Origin: Pelobates cultripes
Taxonomy: Eukaryota; Chordata; Amphibia; Anura; Pelobatidae
Assembly: GCA_933207985.1 (NCBI GenBank)
Contig: OW240915.1
Coordinates: 275,864,477 to 275,928,476, forward strand
DNA length: 64,000 nucleotides
Direction: 5' to 3'
Position 1 is the stretch's first letter. Every line of letters starts with the position of its first letter. Positions 59,456 through 64,000 of this stretch are shown in pieces. The notes under the pieces were generated by a model. That model had not been told where the DNA came from. It ran no database searches and worked only from the letters and a program-made list of their open reading frames with translations. The translations under genes were made by a program, and so were the position numbers.

Positions 59456-62400
59456 TGGAATTATCATTTCACAGAAATCTCTGCTTAAAGCCAATTTATA
59501 TGTGTCAGCATTTTTTCCAACTATATTTTTTTGCCTTCTCTGTACTATATCCCATTTAATTTAAATGCCTCATTTCTTGTTCTCTTTCTTTTGTGTTTAA
59601 ATCTGCTGCCAGTCTCAGATGCACATTGGTGATAGTCTTTAATTCAGATTTTGAACAATAAAAAGAAACGGCCCCTTCCCCCACACAAATGACCATAATT
59701 ATGTAGAGAATGACTGCTCCAGACTGATGACTTTCAATATGCTTGAGTCTAGCATACTGGTATAAGAGGCCAGAAAGGTCAACAGTAATTCATAACTGCT
59801 ATAAAATTGTGTAGCATCCCAGGGTTTCTAGAGAATGCTTACATTATCATTCTCCTTCTGCTGGTTTGTATATGTAAATTTGTGATAGGAAGTGCCCTGC
59901 TTTTGCCGTATCACATGCAGAGCATCAATCAGGCAATGGAATACATCAAAGTATTTTCATTATGCCTTGTTATTTACTGCATCAGAAGAAATTACCCTGG
60001 CAAGCCAAGCAGACTTCTTTGGTTGTATGATATCAGCATCCTGGTTTGAGCTCAGGAGTCTTATTGTAAACATTACAGGATTAATCTCGCAATCACAGTC
60101 ATCAATCTTTTCTTAGTGCTGCCAGTGTGTAACTGTGGAGATTGGTATGAAGACAATGTATATTTTAACTTTATTTTGAACATCAAGATCTGTTATGAAC
60201 ATCTGCTTATCAGATCCGTAGGCAGTCATGATTTAAGACAATGCATTTTGCATTAAAATTATTTTACTTGATATGATGAAAATGCATCCTGTGAGATAGT
60301 GAAACCCGTGACAATTCTCATTATTGTCAGGGATTTCATTTAGCATTGATTTTAAATATGCATGTTTTGTATACTTTGGATTTCACTATGAACAATGCTA
60401 TTTTATAGAAAATATTATTTAGAACTGAAAGAGAAGCACCGTTCTCAATTTCCTCTTTTTCTGTAAAAGTCTGTTGTAGATTGCTTAAGTCTCAGACTGA
60501 CTAAAGTTATTTATGTGATACCCTACAAGTGCCAAATAGATGTGAAATGCATTGTTTGCTCTTGCGACTCTCTTTAACTCTTGAAGGACAGGGTCAGCAA
60601 TACACACAGTTGTGTGACATTTCCATGATGACAGCAAGAACACCCAAACAGGGATATGTTGATATGTTGACATTCTAGTTGGAGTGCATGGCAAGTTTTT
60701 AATTAATGAAAAGTGTAATATGACAACTTCAGATATTGACTTTTAGGTTTCAGAATGAGGATCTGATGCATTAATGCAAGTAATGCATTGACCAATGACT
60801 TGATTTACACCTTGCATTCCCAAATATGCTGCAATCTGCTTTAATAGGGACCACCAGAAATTAAAAGATAAAACACTTAGTAAGTGGATAAAATAACAAA
60901 GTTTTTAATGTGCTATTTGATCCCCTGTATGGAAGCTTTAGTGCTTCATACTAGTGGTCACTGAACACACTCTAGTGGTCACTTGTTGTGTGCCGCTCCA
61001 ACAGATTCTTATTTTAACATGTAGATAGGGAGAATTCTATGTAACAGCTTTAACTAAAAGCAAAATAGTAGAATTGTAAGAAATTGGCTTCCCAGTGACC
61101 ACTTAGCTGACAAAAACCTTCAATTCTAAAATCACATCTGTAAAAAAAAAAAATAGAAAAAATAATTAAAAAGTCCCCCAGCCTCAGACCAGTCTTTGTT
61201 CGACACAGTCTTTGTCCCACCCAGTAGATTTTATTAACCTCTTCGTGTGCAGGTTTTTAATGCTGTTTGGCAGCTTAGCCTCTTATGAAGGATTAGTGTC
61301 AGACAGTGGTGAACAGTGCTGAAATTACAAATTATGTACGTAGAAGGGGAGAGCAACTTCTAATATATGTATCTTAAAAGGAGCGAGAAGGGATAAATAA
61401 TGCAGTACAATAAATAAATATAGTGCTTAATAAATAAATGCCAAAGGAACACTCTTTTTAGAGCTATATAAGCCTGGACTGTATAATCCCCTTCTAAGGA
61501 TATCGTAGTGGAGGTCAACAAAGCTCAATTGCCAGTGGATGGTGGTCACCATATACAGAGTTTGTTTTTAATCTGTTTTTCACAAGGGTGAGGGAACTCT
61601 TTGTTTGTGAATCTGCAGCTATTAGATAGTTGAGTGCTTATTCTACATACTAGTTTGCATCAGATAGCGGTCTAATGTGAAGTTTAAAGATGGTGGGATG
61701 CTAGACTCTACACCTGAAATTTGCCTCTTGGGTTTTAGGGGATTTCATTATTCATTTCGTGTTCTCAAACAATGACTCAGTGAGTGGTCTCACCCTGTTC
61801 AGCATCATAAACATTTAGATACACAAATTTGGGTAACAACTACCATTTTAAAGAAGTCTGACTTAACACTCATGACAGTGTTTAGGCATGTCTGTTAGGG
61901 CATCCAGGATTTGACAGCACAAAAGAAAACCAATGGGTGACATCAGAAATCAAGTTAAAGCAAAACAAGAGTATTTGAGAGATCTATACCCAGATAAAGA
62001 GATATTTTTTCAGTAATACTTCAAAATGTTACTCTGCCTGTCAGTAGCATCTCCAGTAATTAGTAAGAGAAGGGACTGACACTTCAGAACTAGGTAGAGA
62101 CAATATTTTTGTTCCTGATACACACTTATGAATAGTCCTTAAAACACTAATAGATTTGATTTTTTTTTATTATTGTAACAAGAACTTGTGGAGGTGCTGC
62201 CTCACTTGCCTTGAGGGAACAGCCTACACTGATTTCAGCTAATCTAGGTCTCTTCTAAGGTGAGCTTACCTGTGCAAATATGTGAGAAGTAGCAGGATTA
62301 AACTTATGTCCAGTCAAGACCTGTTGACATTGTCAGTCATGTCAATGATTAATCTTTCTGTTACATTATGGCTCCCCTCTGTCAGGCAGGTCCATAAATA

Positions 62401-62589
62401 GTGGCTCCAGACTGACAGATGGGTTATAGACATGCGCTCAAAGGGAGCACTGCATACAACCCTTTAAATCCTTTTAAATCACAGCATCTGTATAATCACA
62501 TTCATCCACAGTGATAATCTCATAATCCTGAAGGATTCTGATCTTGTTCCAAACAAATGAATACCCACATAGATTGAAAAATCCTGATT
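59456..62589. other. Non-coding DNA
   Basis: No gene. The block at 60,840-61,130 contains a repeated ctagtggtcact (60,951 and 60,973) and looks like an old DNA-transposon interior. 61,340-62,400 has no clear feature. Confidence 0.45.
59880..60120. other. Candidate conserved non-coding element
   Basis: A unique block (gtatcacatgcagagcatcaa, cttgttatttactgcatcag, caggattaatctcgcaatcacagtcatcaatc) with balanced composition and no repeat sign. GGATTAATC is an OTX/PITX-type core. Confidence 0.3.
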
Positions 62590-62942
62590 GGATCTCCCTT
62601 CATGTCCCCCTGCCTATAGTGATCAGTGTTACATGGTGATGGCAAAGCTCAATTGATCTAAACTAAAGACAAAGATAATTGCCCAGAGAACCTCCCTTGC
62701 CAGGAGTTCTCATTTAACTGCATTGAGAAGTCTGTGATTGGACAGCTACAGAAGGTCAGGGCAGGGGATGAAGGGGAGGGCTTGCAAAGACTGCCGACAA
62801 GAGATCTGCATCTTTTTCAAACTGTTTTTAGATATAAATCATATTAAAAATGCATAATTAAAGGCATGGGGGTTTCATTGGAGTTATATCTACTAAATTG
62901 TAACACAATGTTTTATTTTACTTTAGATTGTTCCTTTAATCA
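62590..62942 (-). mobile_element. MITE-like element, second copy of 1,708-2,070
   Basis: The reverse complement starts ATTAAAGGAACAATC and aligns with 1,708-2,070 through gcaagccctccccttc and tccaatcacagacttct. No coding sequence. The two copies are in opposite orientation. Confidence 0.55.
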
Positions 62943-63234
62943 GTGTTTAGTAAAAACGATTCAAAGGAAACTCTGCCAAGTGCGTTTGTTCTACTTATAC
63001 AGGGACCACCTAGCCTAATCAGCCTAGCCTGGGGGTGCAGTCTCCCTGTGACTGGCAGGAGGAGAACGTACTGTACAGTGCTCCCCTTCCTGCTGGTCAC
63101 TGCATGAAGCGTGGCTGATCAGACTGCAGTAGTGGATCATTTGTATCCTGACCCGGTATGACAGGAAGCTGCTTTCTGACAGCACCAAACATCTTCCTCT
63201 CAGACCAGGTCCAGAGAGACAAATAGACAAATAG

Positions 63235-63530
63235 AGGTCTGTGAGGAATAAAGAGACACTTTGGGGGTGGAGGGGAGGGGCTGGGATGGACAAAGAGACA
63301 CTGAGAGAAGATAGGGGGAAAAAGACACCAAGTTCCTGGGGGGCAACAAAGAGGTTCACAGAAAGGCTGGGGAGACAAACAGATACACATAGTACTGGAA
63401 AGGAACAAAGAAACACACAGAGGGGCTGGTGGGAACAAAGACACACAGAAGGGCTGGAGGGACACAAAGAGATACAAAGATGGGCTGGGTTGATAAAGAA
63501 ACACGCAGAGGGGCTGTGGGGACAATCCAC
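63235..63530 (+). repeat. Purine-rich minisatellite, GGGGCTGGnnGGACAAAGAGACAC units
   Basis: About eight decayed units of 30-38 bp (gaggggctgg.agg.acaaagaaacacaca). Purines sit on the plus strand throughout. The units lack stops in several frames, giving 168- and 142-codon minus frames (Ser/Pro/Cys/Leu-rich) and a 121-codon plus frame, which are not genes. Confidence 0.85.
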
Positions 63531-64000
63531 TTCAGAGGGTTTTAAACAATTTTGGTTCAGGTTAAATCAGAACCAAATTTTTGCCTGTTCACAGTCTGAA
63601 TTGTAAAATCCAAATATTGTTTAATAGCATGAACAACGTCTGGAATTTTGCAGTACAAATCATCCTATATGGAACCAGATGTTTTTTCCCAGTTTGGTAC
63701 GGGCTCTATTCCAACTACAGTGCTTCTTGCATGCTGCAATTTATTTAACATTTTAGTGCTAGCAAACTAAATTCTCTGGACCTTCGGCCTGGGTTATCAG
63801 GCAGGTCTCCCAAATTGTAATTAATAAAATTACTTAATTATGTAAAAATATTACATAAATATGCACATAGAATTTAAATATATATACATAATTTTATATT
63901 TGAAGTCTAGGTATATATTTATGAAATTATTTATGTAATTATGTGAACATATGTATATTTTGTATTATTTGTATCTATATATAAATATACATATATATAT
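63531..64000. other. AT-rich non-coding DNA
   Basis: Ends in TATATA/ATTATGTA-type simple sequence from about 63,830. No feature. Confidence 0.6.

Noticed and set aside
59055..59559. 145-, 99- and 79-codon frames
   Set aside because: They are translations of (TA)n and (CA)n tracts.
63024..63530. 168- and 142-codon minus frames as secreted Cys/Pro-rich proteins
   Set aside because: Two overlapping frames both open, as expected of a tandem repeat; repetitive composition follows the DNA units.
1..64000. CRISPR array, bacterial operon or prophage
   Set aside because: No regularly spaced direct repeats with unique spacers, no ribosome-binding sites or gene-dense strands; all features are eukaryotic repeats.

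Overview
This is AT-rich vertebrate nuclear DNA with no protein-coding host gene that I can support. The repeat mixture points to an amphibian, most likely a frog (inference). It has L1, CR1/L2-type and restriction-like-endonuclease LINEs, Penelope-like elements (PLEs) with a GIY-YIG domain, a Tc1 transposon with CAGTGCCTTGCAAAAG ends, short MITE-like repeats, and LINE 3' tails ending in (AAT)n or ATGTAACT/ATGTTTCT repeats. Every long reading frame I can identify is a transposon remnant or a by-product of tandem repeats, with one unexplained 131-codon exception at 17.3 kb.

Layout. 1-7.5 kb: AT-rich non-coding DNA with MITE-like and LINE-tail fragments. 7.5-10.4 kb: a minus-strand CR1/L2-like LINE remnant broken by a second LINE tail and cut at its 5' side by a GC-rich palindrome, followed by a CA-rich minisatellite. 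10.4-17.2 kb: non-coding DNA, a ~1.28 kb element with short inverted ends, and a decayed plus-strand PLE. 17.3-24.3 kb: an unidentified ORF, a minisatellite interrupted by a SINE/LINE-like insertion, and an LTR-like region. 24.35-44.3 kb: the same ~9.9 kb sequence twice, separated by exactly 100 N. 44.3-46.8 kb: the rest of a PLE, nested with a Tc1 element whose two ends and TA target duplication are intact. 46.8-64 kb: mostly unique non-coding DNA, a fold-back repeat at 50.9 kb, long TA/CA microsatellites, LINE tails and a MITE, ending in a purine-rich minisatellite. Several non-repetitive stretches look like candidate conserved regulatory elements, but only by composition.

The most important point for a user is that the 24.35-34.25 and 34.35-44.31 kb copies look like two haplotypes of one locus joined at a scaffold gap. 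Every feature there is probably counted twice, and the real locus is probably about 54 kb. The most interesting biology is a recurring motif of a short hairpin directly followed by GAAAC, found at several sites and resembling the hammerhead ribozyme core reported in PLEs. I did not find a convincing new gene system.
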